From assembly GCA_963974485.1 (NCBI GenBank), contig CAXBBS010000001.1:315550-379549 (forward strand): a stretch of 64,000 bases of DNA, in the 5' to 3' direction. Below the pieces are notes generated by a model, which was not told where the DNA came from, did no database searches, and saw only the letters and a program-made list of their open reading frames with translations. Positions 1 to 8,719 of the stretch are shown piece by piece; within the stretch, counting starts at the first letter, position 1, and the number at the start of each line of letters is the position of its first letter. Origin of the DNA: JAALKW01 sp963974485 (GTDB lineage: Bacteria; Pseudomonadota; Gammaproteobacteria; Legionellales; Legionellaceae). Made by a program: the position numbers and the translations under genes.

Positions 1-418
1 ATACTGCTTGTTGCATTCCTTTTACAAAATATGCTTTAGGATTTTCAGATAAATAAACCACACCATCTACTGCTTGTGTTAAATCACCCTCTAACGATGA
101 CAGCAATGCGAAGTCATATTCCTTGACTTCCGTTGCATACGCTTCATATGTTTTAAAGTTCCGTCGAGTAGAAAAATCACGCAACAAATCCATGTTCATT
201 TTATAATTGACCATACCGCTGCAAACACTACCCGCACCAAATGCTACGGCGTGCATAGCTCGTGTAGAATATTGCGCTGCAGGAATAATGCTTTTAAGAA
301 ACGAATCAACCGCTTGATAATTCTGTAATGCAACCCCAAGCGCGCCTAACGCCGCGAACCCCGTAGACACATAAGCAGAATCAGAATCAGATGCTGTTGT
401 ATTATTTCCGCCAGGCAT
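1..418 (-). CDS. Orphan protein, N-terminal part (cut by window edge)
   Basis: An open frame of 139 codons runs from an ATG at 418 off the left edge. A strong ribosome binding site (GGAGGG) lies a few bases upstream of the ATG. The start reads MPGGNNTTASDSDSAYVSTG, a polar Ser/Asp-rich leader, followed by a moderately hydrophobic Ala/Gly-rich stretch at about residues 18-65 that could be one or two membrane-associated helices, and then a charged helical region rich in Glu and Lys. I recognise no family. It is divergent from the papain-like protease gene, with about 265 bp between their starts. The coding reality is supported by the RBS and the uninterrupted frame; the function is unknown. An effector or large structural protein is possible but not shown. 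Confidence 0.7.
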   Translation of the reverse strand, partial: MPGGNNTTASDSDSAYVSTGFAALGALGVALQNYQAVDSFLKSIIPAAQYSTRAMHAVAFGAGSVCSGMVNYKMNMDLLRDFSTRRNFKTYEAYATEVKEYDFALLSSLEGDLTQAVDGVVYLSENPKAYFVKGMQQAV

Positions 419-643
419 GAAAACCCTCCATCAAATGCAAAAATACTGATATTAAATGCATAAAAATTCAATATAAAAGCAAATAATAATATACATACTC
501 AACCAAAGCAATTAAAATTAATCACTGATTTGAATATTTTTTAACATGACCCAGGATACACTAAGGCCAATAAAAAAACAATCCATCCTTGCTTAGAACA
601 CTTAGAGCAGTGAGGTTCATTAGGAAAAATGTCTATCCGCTGA

Positions 644-649
644 TATACT
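644..649 (+). promoter_or_regulatory. Possible -10 box upstream of the papain-like protease
   Basis: A TATACT hexamer lies about 35 bp before the chosen ATG at 684. No convincing -35 hexamer is seen at 16-18 bp upstream, so this is a weak call. The rest of the 419-683 gap is AT-rich and shows nothing else recognisable. Confidence 0.3.
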
Positions 650-683
650 TTGTGTGTTGTTCCCAACCCTTCATGGAGCTTTT

Positions 684-1784
684 ATGAGATGTATTCGTAT
701 TTTTGCCGCTATTTTACTCTTCAGCGGACATGCTTTTGCACAACCTGATATTCAATTTAAAGGTAATTTCCAGCAAGAAATCACACCGACTTCTGCGCCA
801 AAGCAAAACATCCATAGCCTCACACCACAACGCCCCATGCCTAAATCCGTACCGCTCATGCGCGTGGAACTCTCAGACCATGCCAAACAAAAATTAACCG
901 AACGCTTTAAGCAAACACCTCGCACACCCCACACACTGCGTCTAAACAAAAATAGCTCAGAATTACCCTCGAACATCCAGCTCGGCATGAATCATGTGCC
1001 TGTTCTCGATCAAGGACAACACGGTTCCTGTGCGATGTTTGCCAACACCGCCGCCGTCGATGCGGTTTTAAACCGCGGTGACTACATCAGCCAACTTTGC
1101 CTGCTTCAACTTGGAAAACATCTTGAAAATTTTGGGTACAATTCCAGTGGATGGAACGGTTCCATTGGGCCCATTATTTTACAGCAGCTGCAAGCCTTCG
1201 GCATGATAAGCAAAAGTACACAAACCACCTCAGGTTGCGGTGGATTTACAGAATATCCGGCCTATGACCAACGGCCCGAAACAGATATGTCACTTTCAGA
1301 ATATCACGCATTAAGTGAACCGTTGACCGTAGAACAATTTGTCTGGTCGCCGTTACTGGATTTTTATCAAGTACTTTTGGATAGAGCCGACGCTGACAAC
1401 ACGTTACGCGCGGTTAAAATTGCACTAACTCACCATGATCGTCTCACCATGGGCATATTGCTCTTTGGCCCGCAATTTGGGGTGTCTGGAGCGACAGGAA
1501 AACACCATGCCCCTAACGATACCTGGGTGCTCGCGGCAAACATATTTGACATACTCTTTAACTGGAATATGGTTGGAGGACACGCCATGATCATCACCGG
1601 CTATGATGACAACGCCATCGCGATTGATGCCGATGGCCAAGAGCATCATGGTTTACTAACCTTACGAAACTCTTGGGGTGAGCATGTCGGTGACCACGGC
1701 GATTTTTATATGTCTTATGACTACTTCAAGACCTTAGCCATCGAGGTGCAGCGCATCCGCTCGCTCAACACGTCGATTGTTTAG
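684..1784 (+). CDS. Secreted papain-like cysteine protease (peptidase family C1)
   Basis: The ATG at 684 is chosen because GGAG lies 5 bases upstream and the protein then opens with a good Sec signal peptide (MRCIRIFAAILLFSGHAFA). The mature protein carries all papain landmarks: oxyanion Gln110 and nucleophile Cys116 in DQGQHGSCAMFAN, catalytic His300 in GGHAMIITGYDD, and Asn329 in LRNSWGEH. The Trp that normally follows the catalytic Cys is replaced by Ala. The roughly 90 residues between signal peptide and catalytic core could be a propeptide. The protein is 366 residues, in the usual range. It is probably exported to the periplasm or, by type II secretion, outside the cell, where it would cleave proteins. 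Its 3' end overlaps the convergent ATP-grasp gene by 51 bp. Confidence 0.88.
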   Translation: MRCIRIFAAILLFSGHAFAQPDIQFKGNFQQEITPTSAPKQNIHSLTPQRPMPKSVPLMRVELSDHAKQKLTERFKQTPRTPHTLRLNKNSSELPSNIQLGMNHVPVLDQGQHGSCAMFANTAAVDAVLNRGDYISQLCLLQLGKHLENFGYNSSGWNGSIGPIILQQLQAFGMISKSTQTTSGCGGFTEYPAYDQRPETDMSLSEYHALSEPLTVEQFVWSPLLDFYQVLLDRADADNTLRAVKIALTHHDRLTMGILLFGPQFGVSGATGKHHAPNDTWVLAANIFDILFNWNMVGGHAMIITGYDDNAIAIDADGQEHHGLLTLRNSWGEHVGDHGDFYMSYDYFKTLAIEVQRIRSLNTSIV

Positions 1785-2768
1785 CACGTGCTCCGGTGGG
1801 TCGTTAGGTGCTTGCTTTGACCCGCCACCGATAAAAGCCTGGCTGAATGCGACACGTTCAGCGACCGATGCCACACCGTGTGCCGCTTCAGCCTCAATGG
1901 CCTTATAACGGGTCAGCAGCCCTTCTCGATTCGCAATTTGAATATTGAGCCCAGGACGTGCATTCAACTCCAACATCAACGGCCCGTGCGTTTTATCTAA
2001 AACAATATCCACACCTAAATAACCTAAGCCCGTGAGCTCATACCCTCGAGCGGCCATGCTCAAAACTTTATCCCAATACGGCACTTGAAGATTAACCGTT
2101 GAATGTAATGTATCGGGATGATAATCAATCGCATCGTTATGCAGCACGCCACCACACGTCAATCCTGTTGCCAAATCGATACCGACACCAATCGCGCCCT
2201 GATGTAAATTAGCCTTACCGTTTGAGGCGCGCGTTGGTAAACGCAACATCGCCATTGCAGGATACCCAAGCAAACAAATCACACGAATATCTGGCACGCC
2301 TTCATAACTCACGGCTTCAAACACGGGATCAACAATCACACGGCGCTCAATAAGCCCATGATCGGGATGCCCACCTAAACTATAAGCGCCCGAAAGCAAA
2401 CTGGACAAATGATATTGCAAATCGTCCAACGTCAAAAGCGTGCCGTTGACCTGGCGATAGTGCTTAAACACACGACCCGAGACCACAATGATACCGTCCC
2501 CTCCTGCGCCATGAGCCGGCTTGATAACAAAATCTGGGTACGGCTCGAGTAATACGTCCAAGGATTTCAGTTGATGCTCGGCTGTGATGCTTTGATAAAG
2601 CGTTGGTACACCAATCCCTGCCTCAATCGCCAATTGTTTCGTTTGTAATTTATCATCAACAAAAGGATAATTTTTTCTCGGGTTGTAACGTAAGACATAA
2701 TCACCATTACGCCGGTTAATACCAAGAACCCCTTGAGCTTTTAATTCTCGAGCAATCTTCCACATCAT
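1734..2768 (-). CDS. RimK-like alpha-L-glutamate ligase-like ATP-grasp protein
   Basis: This 344-residue protein matches the RimK-related ligase-like family that travels with an inactive transglutaminase and a retropepsin-like protease. Visible marks are the N-terminal RNGDYVLRYNPRKNYPFVDD, the glycine-rich ATP loop KPAHGAGGDGIIVV at about residue 85, and the Mg-binding LMLELNARPGLNIQIANREG near residue 270. ATP-grasp enzymes of this type join an amino acid to an acceptor carboxylate; the acceptor here is unknown. The gene is the last of a minus-strand trio and overlaps the upstream gene by ATGA, so translation is coupled. The C-terminal 35 residues, which overlap the convergent protease gene, look like a variable tail. 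Confidence 0.9.
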   Translation of the reverse strand: MMWKIARELKAQGVLGINRRNGDYVLRYNPRKNYPFVDDKLQTKQLAIEAGIGVPTLYQSITAEHQLKSLDVLLEPYPDFVIKPAHGAGGDGIIVVSGRVFKHYRQVNGTLLTLDDLQYHLSSLLSGAYSLGGHPDHGLIERRVIVDPVFEAVSYEGVPDIRVICLLGYPAMAMLRLPTRASNGKANLHQGAIGVGIDLATGLTCGGVLHNDAIDYHPDTLHSTVNLQVPYWDKVLSMAARGYELTGLGYLGVDIVLDKTHGPLMLELNARPGLNIQIANREGLLTRYKAIEAEAAHGVASVAERVAFSQAFIGGGSKQAPNDPPEHVLNNRRVERADALHLDG

Positions 2769-4288
2769 GGCATTCCAGCGAGTACTTTAAAACGAAATAA
2801 CTCCGACAATCGATACCCGCGATATTCACCAAACATAAGAATCAGAGCTAACAAAACAAACAATAATTCAGGAAAAGCAAACATCAAATATTGTAAGGCT
2901 GGAAAATTCATCACAGCGTAGGCAATCACGGCTGCAAGCAAGCTTCCACCACCTGATTTGATGGCTTCATAAGCGCCTCGCTCATCCCAGGTAACGCACA
3001 TCCGTTCAATTGTCATCGTGAGAATAATCATTGGGAACAATGCGACCGATAAACCAGAGCCTAAATTTAAATTCAGACTCATGACACTGATAAACAACAT
3101 CATCAAAATAACCACGGTCAAGATAACAGCCAATCTAGGCACTAAAAGCAGGCGTAGCTTATCCAAATAAAAACGCACTAAAAGCCCAAACGAGACAATC
3201 AACGTAAATAGAATCAAACCCCACACCACATGTGTTTCCCGAAAAGCTAGGGCAATCAGCACCGGCATAAACGTTCCAAACGTCATGAGCCCCACAAAAT
3301 TACGTAATAACAAAATAATCAACGCACCTATCGGCACCATCAGCAAGACTTTATACGTTTCTTGAACATTCACAGGCAAAGCCAATAATGAAAAGCGTAA
3401 TAATCTCGAATCGATCTGAAGCCCGCGTGTTTTGGCCGCGCTCAAGGCATTCATCGGTGTAGGCGAAATAGTTAAACCAAATTGAGGTGTTTTACCACCG
3501 GTCACAGCAAACAAAGGTTCAAAGCCATATTGCCAAACCAAGAAGTTCTTAGGTAACCCGGCCGCACCGGTATGTGGATTAATATATATCCAACCCTGCT
3601 CGTTATACACCGCCAAAAACCATTGTGTTTCTGCCCTTGTATCTTGCTTCAAATGAATGCCTTGTACAGGGCGCGCTTCAATCCGAGCTTGATTAAGCAC
3701 CGTAATAATCGCTTGAACCAAAGCTCGCTCCCCGGGTGCATCGCCAATTAAAAGCCTGGCATTACCATCATGTTTGTCCAGTTCATGAATCACGCTTTGC
3801 GTAAACGTTTGAATATCGGCTGACGACTGACGTGCCTGCATAATCATGGTTTCAACAGCTACGTTTTCGTTATCAGGTAACACACGTCGTTTTTGGAGCA
3901 GAGGCTTACCTAACCGCCCTGGTTGATGATCGGTTTCGCGTAAGATAACGCGATAGTATAACGATTGTGGGCCGGATCCTCGGCGCAGCGACCATACAGC
4001 CTCACGATTATCCGCATTAAGATTTGTTGTTACTCCGTAATTCTGAGAAACAAAATATTCATCAAGAATCACCAAAGACGGAGGCATGTACGGAATCGTC
4101 ATATGCGCTTGGACAGGCCTGTTCCGCTCAGCCGTAAAACGCAAATTAGCTTCCACCATCCAGCTATTCACCGTCTCAGTTTCGGTCAACGGGACATCGA
4201 GAGCAAGATGCCTGTATAAAAAAATGGCTATTCCAAGAAAGAATAACGTGCCGATTAAAGCATAAAGATGATGTTGACGTGATTTCAT
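2765..4288 (-). CDS. Inactive transglutaminase fused to seven membrane helices
   Basis: The 507-residue protein has one N-terminal membrane helix (about 8-28), a periplasmic domain to about residue 310 that corresponds to the inactive transglutaminase module, and a C-terminal block of about seven hydrophobic helices (about 310-495). This two-part layout is that of the 7TM inactive-transglutaminase family. It is placed between a retropepsin-like protease and an ATP-grasp ligase, the usual trio in Pseudomonas and relatives; ATGA overlaps on both sides show coupled translation. The likely role is as a membrane scaffold or sensor for a periplasmic peptide modification system involved in envelope stress; this is inference from family context. 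No catalytic Cys-His-Asp set is evident. Confidence 0.9.
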   Translation of the reverse strand: MKSRQHHLYALIGTLFFLGIAIFLYRHLALDVPLTETETVNSWMVEANLRFTAERNRPVQAHMTIPYMPPSLVILDEYFVSQNYGVTTNLNADNREAVWSLRRGSGPQSLYYRVILRETDHQPGRLGKPLLQKRRVLPDNENVAVETMIMQARQSSADIQTFTQSVIHELDKHDGNARLLIGDAPGERALVQAIITVLNQARIEARPVQGIHLKQDTRAETQWFLAVYNEQGWIYINPHTGAAGLPKNFLVWQYGFEPLFAVTGGKTPQFGLTISPTPMNALSAAKTRGLQIDSRLLRFSLLALPVNVQETYKVLLMVPIGALIILLLRNFVGLMTFGTFMPVLIALAFRETHVVWGLILFTLIVSFGLLVRFYLDKLRLLLVPRLAVILTVVILMMLFISVMSLNLNLGSGLSVALFPMIILTMTIERMCVTWDERGAYEAIKSGGGSLLAAVIAYAVMNFPALQYLMFAFPELLFVLLALILMFGEYRGYRLSELFRFKVLAGMP

Positions 4289-4800
4289 AAACGATGCACC
4301 GCGTGCTTCAGAGTAAATTTTTGTTTTGGATCCACCAATGCATCAAACGCAACCAAGGCTTCACGCCCAAGCAACAGTGGGTACAAAAAACGTCGCCGAT
4401 TCGCTAAATTCACACGAATGGTTCGGATCTCACCTCCAAGTTGAAGCGACATGTTCACAACTGGTCGTCGAATAAACGGGTTTTTTAAACGTGTTCCTGC
4501 TATTTCCCCCGATCGCGCCTTAATATCTACATCCCCGACATAGACGCATGTAAAGTGCACGTCCCCAGCTTTGGTCGGTACAACAAACTGAAGATAAGGT
4601 TTACCATGAATATCGATAGGACGAATACGTTTTGCATACAGCGAGGCTGATTTAGCTCCGGTATCTAATTTGGCTGGCAAGGTTAAGTGCTGTTCGATCA
4701 ACGTCGCCTCTTCAAGGTAGCCAAACACACGCTTATTGTGCGCAATAGCCTGACCTAAACACAACGTCCACAATAACAAAACAGTTACACTCACACGCAC
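4285..4800 (-). CDS. Exported retropepsin-like aspartic protease (ATP-dependent zinc protease family)
   Basis: The 171-residue product opens with a signal peptide (MRVSVTVLLLWTLCLGQAIA). The core motif LPAKLDTGAKSASLYA at about residues 40-56 is the single DTG-type motif of this retropepsin-like family, which databases often name ATP-dependent zinc protease although no zinc site is visible. The end LLGREALVAFDALVDP is also typical. As a half-size aspartic protease it should act as a homodimer in the periplasm. It is the first gene of the trio with the 7TM transglutaminase and the ATP-grasp ligase, and overlaps the next gene by ATGA. The name zinc protease should not be taken literally. Confidence 0.9.
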   Translation of the reverse strand: MRVSVTVLLLWTLCLGQAIAHNKRVFGYLEEATLIEQHLTLPAKLDTGAKSASLYAKRIRPIDIHGKPYLQFVVPTKAGDVHFTCVYVGDVDIKARSGEIAGTRLKNPFIRRPVVNMSLQLGGEIRTIRVNLANRRRFLYPLLLGREALVAFDALVDPKQKFTLKHAVHRL

Positions 4801-4950
4801 AACGGCACCTCAAATGATGAGAAGAATGAAGTTAATCCTATCAGATCTATGCATTCAGGCACAGCGTAAGATCCATTCAAACAAGCTCCATTTAGAATTG
4901 TGTAAAAACCTTATATTATGCTAAGCTCAAATCGTTTATTTAAACACCCT

Positions 4951-4977
4951 CGCTTGTTCAAATAATACGTTCAAGCG
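4951..4977 (+). promoter_or_regulatory. Hairpin in the 5' leader of the cold-shock-domain gene
   Basis: CGCTTG at 4951-4956 and CAAGCG at 4972-4977 can pair over a 15-base loop, 24 bases before the ATG at 5002. Cold-shock mRNAs often have structured leaders that act as thermosensors, so a regulatory role is possible. It is not followed by a T-run, so it is not an obvious terminator. The rest of the 4801-5001 gap is AT-rich with no clear promoter match. Confidence 0.35.
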
Positions 4978-5001
4978 GGTCAATTAGCAGGAATAATAAT
5001 T

Positions 5002-5262
5002 ATGAGTATATTCACACGATTAGGCCAAGCCCTACGAAGCTGTTTTTCTTCCGGAGGCAAAGGCAAACAAAAAGGCGTTATTAAATTTTTTGACCGAAAA
5101 AAACGTTTTGGCTTTATCATCACAGGCGATCAAGAATACTTCTTCCATGCCAGCGCAGCTCGGCCCGAAGATATCAAAGGCTTGCGTGATGGCGCACACG
5201 TCCGGTTTATCCTCGTGCAAGGTAAAAAAGGACCACAAGCAGACAGCATCGAGGTACTCTAA
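5002..5262 (+). CDS. Cold-shock-domain RNA-binding protein with N-terminal extension
   Basis: The C-terminal 62 residues form a cold-shock domain: GVIKFFDRKKRFGFI carries RNP1, YFFHAS is RNP2, and the domain ends with GPQADSIEVL. Such domains bind single-stranded RNA and melt secondary structure. Unlike the usual 65-70 residue Csp proteins, this one has about 24 extra residues at the N-terminus (MSIFTRLGQALRSCFSSGGK), which could form a short basic amphipathic helix. The start at the ATG is supported by an AGGAA about 8 bases upstream. It lies 30 bp before moxR on the same strand, and may be co-transcribed with the Bat operon. Confidence 0.9.
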   Translation: MSIFTRLGQALRSCFSSGGKGKQKGVIKFFDRKKRFGFIITGDQEYFFHASAARPEDIKGLRDGAHVRFILVQGKKGPQADSIEVL

Positions 5263-5292
5263 AAAATCAGCAAATTAGGAGACGGAATCCCC

Positions 5293-6297
5293 ATGTCCTT
5301 AACAAACGACACCCCAACGATAAGAATAAGAAGTGAAGTGCAGGCCTTGCGCGACAATTTGAATACACAAGTACTTGGGCAAGAAGATTTAGTGTCGCGC
5401 TTATTGGTGGCTTTGCTGGCCGATGGGCATTTGTTGGTTGAAGGGGCTCCTGGCCTTGCTAAAACACGCGCCGTGAAAGCTTTGGCGTCAGGTATTGAAG
5501 GTGATTTTTGTCGCCTTCAATTCACACCCGATTTACTCCCGGGCGATCTTACCGGAACCGATGTCTATCATCCCGACACAGGATCGTTTACCTTTCAACC
5601 CGGGCCACTGTTTCATCCTTTAATATTAGCTGACGAAATTAATCGCGCACCCGCTAAAGTCCAGTCAGCCTTACTTGAAGCCATGGGCGAGCATCAAATC
5701 ACGATTGGCGGTAAAACATACCCACTGCCCGAATTATTTCTTGTCATGGCAACACAAAACCCGATTGAACAAGAAGGCACATACCCACTGCCCGAAGCCC
5801 AACTCGACCGTTTTTTAATGTACGTCAAAATCGACTACCCCAAAGCAAGCATCGAGCACGATATTCTCATGCTCGCGCGACGCGAAGCTGCCGGTATACG
5901 AACGCCTCAGTCCGTAACATCTCCACCACACAAAATTTTGTCACAGCGTGCCTTATTTGATGCACGCCAACAGGTTTTAAACGTACACACCAGTGATGCC
6001 TTGGCATCATATTTAGTAGACCTCATTGTGGCTACACGCGACCCCAGACGTTACAGTGACGATCTAGCTCGCTGGCTTCGCTTTGGTGCAAGCCCGCGTG
6101 CAACCCTTGCGCTTGACCGCTGCTCAAAAGCACTTGCATGGCTTGATGGCCGCGATTATGTCACGCCTGAAGACATTCATCTGATTGCACATGATGTGCT
6201 CCGTCACCGCGTCTTACTCACCTTCGAGGCCGAAGCTGAAGGTATCAGTGTCGATACGTTCTTAGATGAACTGCTACGTTTGGTCGCCCTGCCTTAA
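5293..6297 (+). CDS. MoxR-family AAA+ ATPase
   Basis: A 334-residue MoxR-type AAA+ protein. It shows the Walker A loop GAPGLAKTR at about residue 55, Walker B LILADEINRAPAKVQSALLE at about residue 110, the sensor I region VMATQNPIEQEGTYPLPEAQ, and the C-terminal lid with sensor II (RFGASPRATLALDR). MoxR ATPases act as chaperones that assemble or activate complexes together with von Willebrand A proteins. Here it heads a seven-gene cluster with DUF58 and Bat proteins, which defines its partners. An AGGAG RBS precedes the ATG. The next gene starts 14 bp after the stop. Confidence 0.95.
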   Translation: MSLTNDTPTIRIRSEVQALRDNLNTQVLGQEDLVSRLLVALLADGHLLVEGAPGLAKTRAVKALASGIEGDFCRLQFTPDLLPGDLTGTDVYHPDTGSFTFQPGPLFHPLILADEINRAPAKVQSALLEAMGEHQITIGGKTYPLPELFLVMATQNPIEQEGTYPLPEAQLDRFLMYVKIDYPKASIEHDILMLARREAAGIRTPQSVTSPPHKILSQRALFDARQQVLNVHTSDALASYLVDLIVATRDPRRYSDDLARWLRFGASPRATLALDRCSKALAWLDGRDYVTPEDIHLIAHDVLRHRVLLTFEAEAEGISVDTFLDELLRLVALP

Positions 6298-6310
6298 GGA
6301 GCTTGCCCGC

Positions 6311-7228
6311 ATGAGTCATGGCGTTATAGCAACCCTTCCTGAACTCATTAAACTCGAGCAATGTGCCCGAGGAAGGCAGCCTCGCACCCTTGCAAAAGCC
6401 GCTCGAAGCGGTGATAAATTATCACTTTTACGCGGACGTGGTATGGATTTTACCGACGTCCGTCATTACCACACGGGCGATGAAATTCGCCATATGGAAT
6501 GGCGCTCAACTGCACGAACCGGCAAACCGCACATCAAGCTTTATCAGGAAGAACGTGAACGCCCGATTGTGTTGCTGGTCGATTTTAATCCCTCCATGTA
6601 TTTTGGCACTCGTGTTGCATTTAAATCCGTTCTGGCCGCCCGTCTTGCAAGCCTTATTGCTTGGATGTCATCGGCTGAAGGCGATCGCGTGGGTGGTTTT
6701 TTATTTTCCGGAAAACATCATCAAGAATTTTTACCGCGTAGTAGAAAAGCAGGCGTTTTACCGTTATTAGCCGGCCTTGCAGAATATACCGATATCTTAC
6801 ATCAACATCACGATCATAAGAGTCAACCTCGACCACTCGTGGATACACTTTCGCAGTTACGACACGTGCTAAAACCAGGCAGTCTACTCGTGCTTATCAG
6901 TGATTTTTATACGCTCGATGCCTCATGTGAACCGCTCATCAGCCGCCTGAGGCAACATAACGACCTGCTTGCCTACCACATCAACGATCCCCTTGAGCTG
7001 GCTCCACCTGCACCCGGCATCTACCCCGTCACCGATGGCACGCGCCGGTTACGTTTAAATACCCGAGACACACATATCTACCAAGCCTACACAACGTTTG
7101 CAGAAACGCATCTTGCTGCGGTAGAACAACGTTTTAAACGTTTTAAAACACCCTGTGTATCGCTCACCGCAGAAAGCGACTGGGTCAACATCATACACAA
7201 GACGTTTCCTCGGAGGGGTCATGCCTGA
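6311..7228 (+). CDS. DUF58 protein of the MoxR/Bat system
   Basis: The ATG at 6311 is chosen over an in-frame start 45 bp upstream because AAGGAG sits 9 bases before it and the longer form would read into moxR. The 305-residue product has the DUF58 signature, with GRGMDFTDVRHYHTGDEIRH and IEWR-like MEWRSTARTGKPHIKLYQEE at about residues 45-85, followed by a VWA-like fold whose VLLVDFNPSMYFG segment resembles a MIDAS loop. DUF58 proteins are standard partners of MoxR ATPases. Its 3' end overlaps the DUF4381 gene by 8 bp. Confidence 0.92.
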   Translation: MSHGVIATLPELIKLEQCARGRQPRTLAKAARSGDKLSLLRGRGMDFTDVRHYHTGDEIRHMEWRSTARTGKPHIKLYQEERERPIVLLVDFNPSMYFGTRVAFKSVLAARLASLIAWMSSAEGDRVGGFLFSGKHHQEFLPRSRKAGVLPLLAGLAEYTDILHQHHDHKSQPRPLVDTLSQLRHVLKPGSLLVLISDFYTLDASCEPLISRLRQHNDLLAYHINDPLELAPPAPGIYPVTDGTRRLRLNTRDTHIYQAYTTFAETHLAAVEQRFKRFKTPCVSLTAESDWVNIIHKTFPRRGHA

Positions 7229-7709
7229 TAACAGCGCTCTTACACAATTACGCGATATTCACATGCCCCCACCGGTCAGTGCTTGGCCACCTGGCCCGGG
7301 CTATTATGCCGTGTTGGCCTTACTTATCATGCTCGCTTTACTGTGGTTCGTACGCCAACGTCATCTCCAATACACCGCGCCTAAGCGCGAAGCCTTAACC
7401 GAACTTGCAGGCCTAAAAGCCCGTTATCTTGAAAAACCTGAGCCCTCGCACACAGCTGCAGCCATCACGTTATTACTGAAGCGCGTGGCCCTGGTGTACC
7501 ACCCTCGCCTTGATGTGGCGAGCTTACATGGCAACACGTGGCCACCGTTTTTGAAAAAAACAAGCCGTCGATTAGATGCAGCCATCGATGCCGCAGGCCA
7601 AATTTTGTGTGAAGCTCCGTTTAACCCCCAAGCAGACCACCATCTTGAACCGCTGTTCCTGATGGCACGACGCTGGATCAAGCAACGGAGAAAAAAATGT
7701 TTGAACTAG
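7221..7709 (+). CDS. DUF4381 single-pass membrane protein of the Bat operon
   Basis: The ATG at 7221 follows a CGGAGGGG RBS by a few bases; longer in-frame starts lie inside the DUF58 gene. The 162-residue product opens with the DUF4381 hallmark DIHMPPPVSAWPPGPGYY, then one membrane helix at about residues 28-46 (YYAVLALLIMLALLWFV), then a basic cytoplasmic helical domain. This family is regularly found between DUF58 and BatA and probably anchors part of the MoxR complex at the inner membrane. It overlaps batA by 13 bp. Confidence 0.88.
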   Translation: MPDNSALTQLRDIHMPPPVSAWPPGPGYYAVLALLIMLALLWFVRQRHLQYTAPKREALTELAGLKARYLEKPEPSHTAAAITLLLKRVALVYHPRLDVASLHGNTWPPFLKKTSRRLDAAIDAAGQILCEAPFNPQADHHLEPLFLMARRWIKQRRKKCLN

Positions 7710-8719
7710 CCACGCCTTGGGCACTTATTGCCTTACCACTCCCATTGCTCATGTGGCTTATCCTGCCACGTGCGAGCACAACCAGCCAAAGCGCATTAAA
7801 CATTCCTTTTTTTTCACGTTTATCCTCGATTCAAACAGCGAAAACGCATCACTCGATTTTATCGTTTCTGTGGCTTTTCCTGATCTGGAGTTTGCTGGTT
7901 ATTGCTCTATCAGGCCCTCGTTGGGTAGGTGAACCACGGCCTCTGACACGTGAGGGCCATAATATTATGCTTATTCTTGATATTTCTGGGAGTATGGAAA
8001 TACAAGATCATCTATTTAACGGTCGTCCTAGTACACGCCTTTCGTTGGTGAAGCACGCGGCTGAGATGTTTATCAAAAATCGCCCAGGCGATCAACTCGG
8101 CTTAGTTTTATTTGGAACGCGGGCCTATTTACAAACACCACTGACGCACGATCATGCAACCATTCTTATGCGTTTAAAAGATGCGACGGTAGGTCTCGCA
8201 GGCAAAACCACCTCCATCGGTGACGCCTTAGGCCTTGCCGTTAAGCACATGCAACATATCCCAGCTCAAGGACGCGTGGTGATTTTACTCACCGATGGCG
8301 CTAATAACTCAGGTACGCTGCCTCCGCTGAAAGCAGCCAAGCTCGCTCAGACAGACAACATCAAAGTGTACACCATTGGATTGGGTAGCAGTAATACCGC
8401 AACGCGACGTTATGGATCTATTCCTGTGATGGCGGATGATTTAGACGAAAATACATTGAAAACCATCGCGTCGATGACCTCCGGTCGTTATTTTCGTGCC
8501 ACAGATAAACGCTCATTAGATAATATCTATCAACTCATCAACCAACTGGAAACCGTCTCCCAATCCGACGTCACGGTACGTCCAGAAATTAACTATTATC
8601 TCTGGCCTCTTGGGCTTGCATTGTTTGGTTTTTTAATTTGGTTTTTACAGATCACCGCTGTTTTTCAACGTAAGCCACGCCTTCAGCGCAGCTTACATCA
8701 AGAGGAACCAGCATCATGA
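7697..8719 (+). CDS. batA: BatA-like von Willebrand factor A protein
   Basis: This 340-residue membrane protein has an N-terminal pair of hydrophobic segments (about 8-24 and 53-72), a VWA domain and a C-terminal membrane helix (about 297-317). The VWA domain keeps a complete metal-binding MIDAS site: LDISGSM at 94-100, the Thr loop LQTPLTHD and LLTDGANNSG. The BatA family is the metal-binding VWA partner of MoxR and was described with the aerotolerance operon of Bacteroides. A GGAG RBS lies in the end of the upstream gene and the stop overlaps batB by ATGA, so the cluster is translationally coupled. Confidence 0.92.
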   Translation: MFELATPWALIALPLPLLMWLILPRASTTSQSALNIPFFSRLSSIQTAKTHHSILSFLWLFLIWSLLVIALSGPRWVGEPRPLTREGHNIMLILDISGSMEIQDHLFNGRPSTRLSLVKHAAEMFIKNRPGDQLGLVLFGTRAYLQTPLTHDHATILMRLKDATVGLAGKTTSIGDALGLAVKHMQHIPAQGRVVILLTDGANNSGTLPPLKAAKLAQTDNIKVYTIGLGSSNTATRRYGSIPVMADDLDENTLKTIASMTSGRYFRATDKRSLDNIYQLINQLETVSQSDVTVRPEINYYLWPLGLALFGFLIWFLQITAVFQRKPRLQRSLHQEEPAS

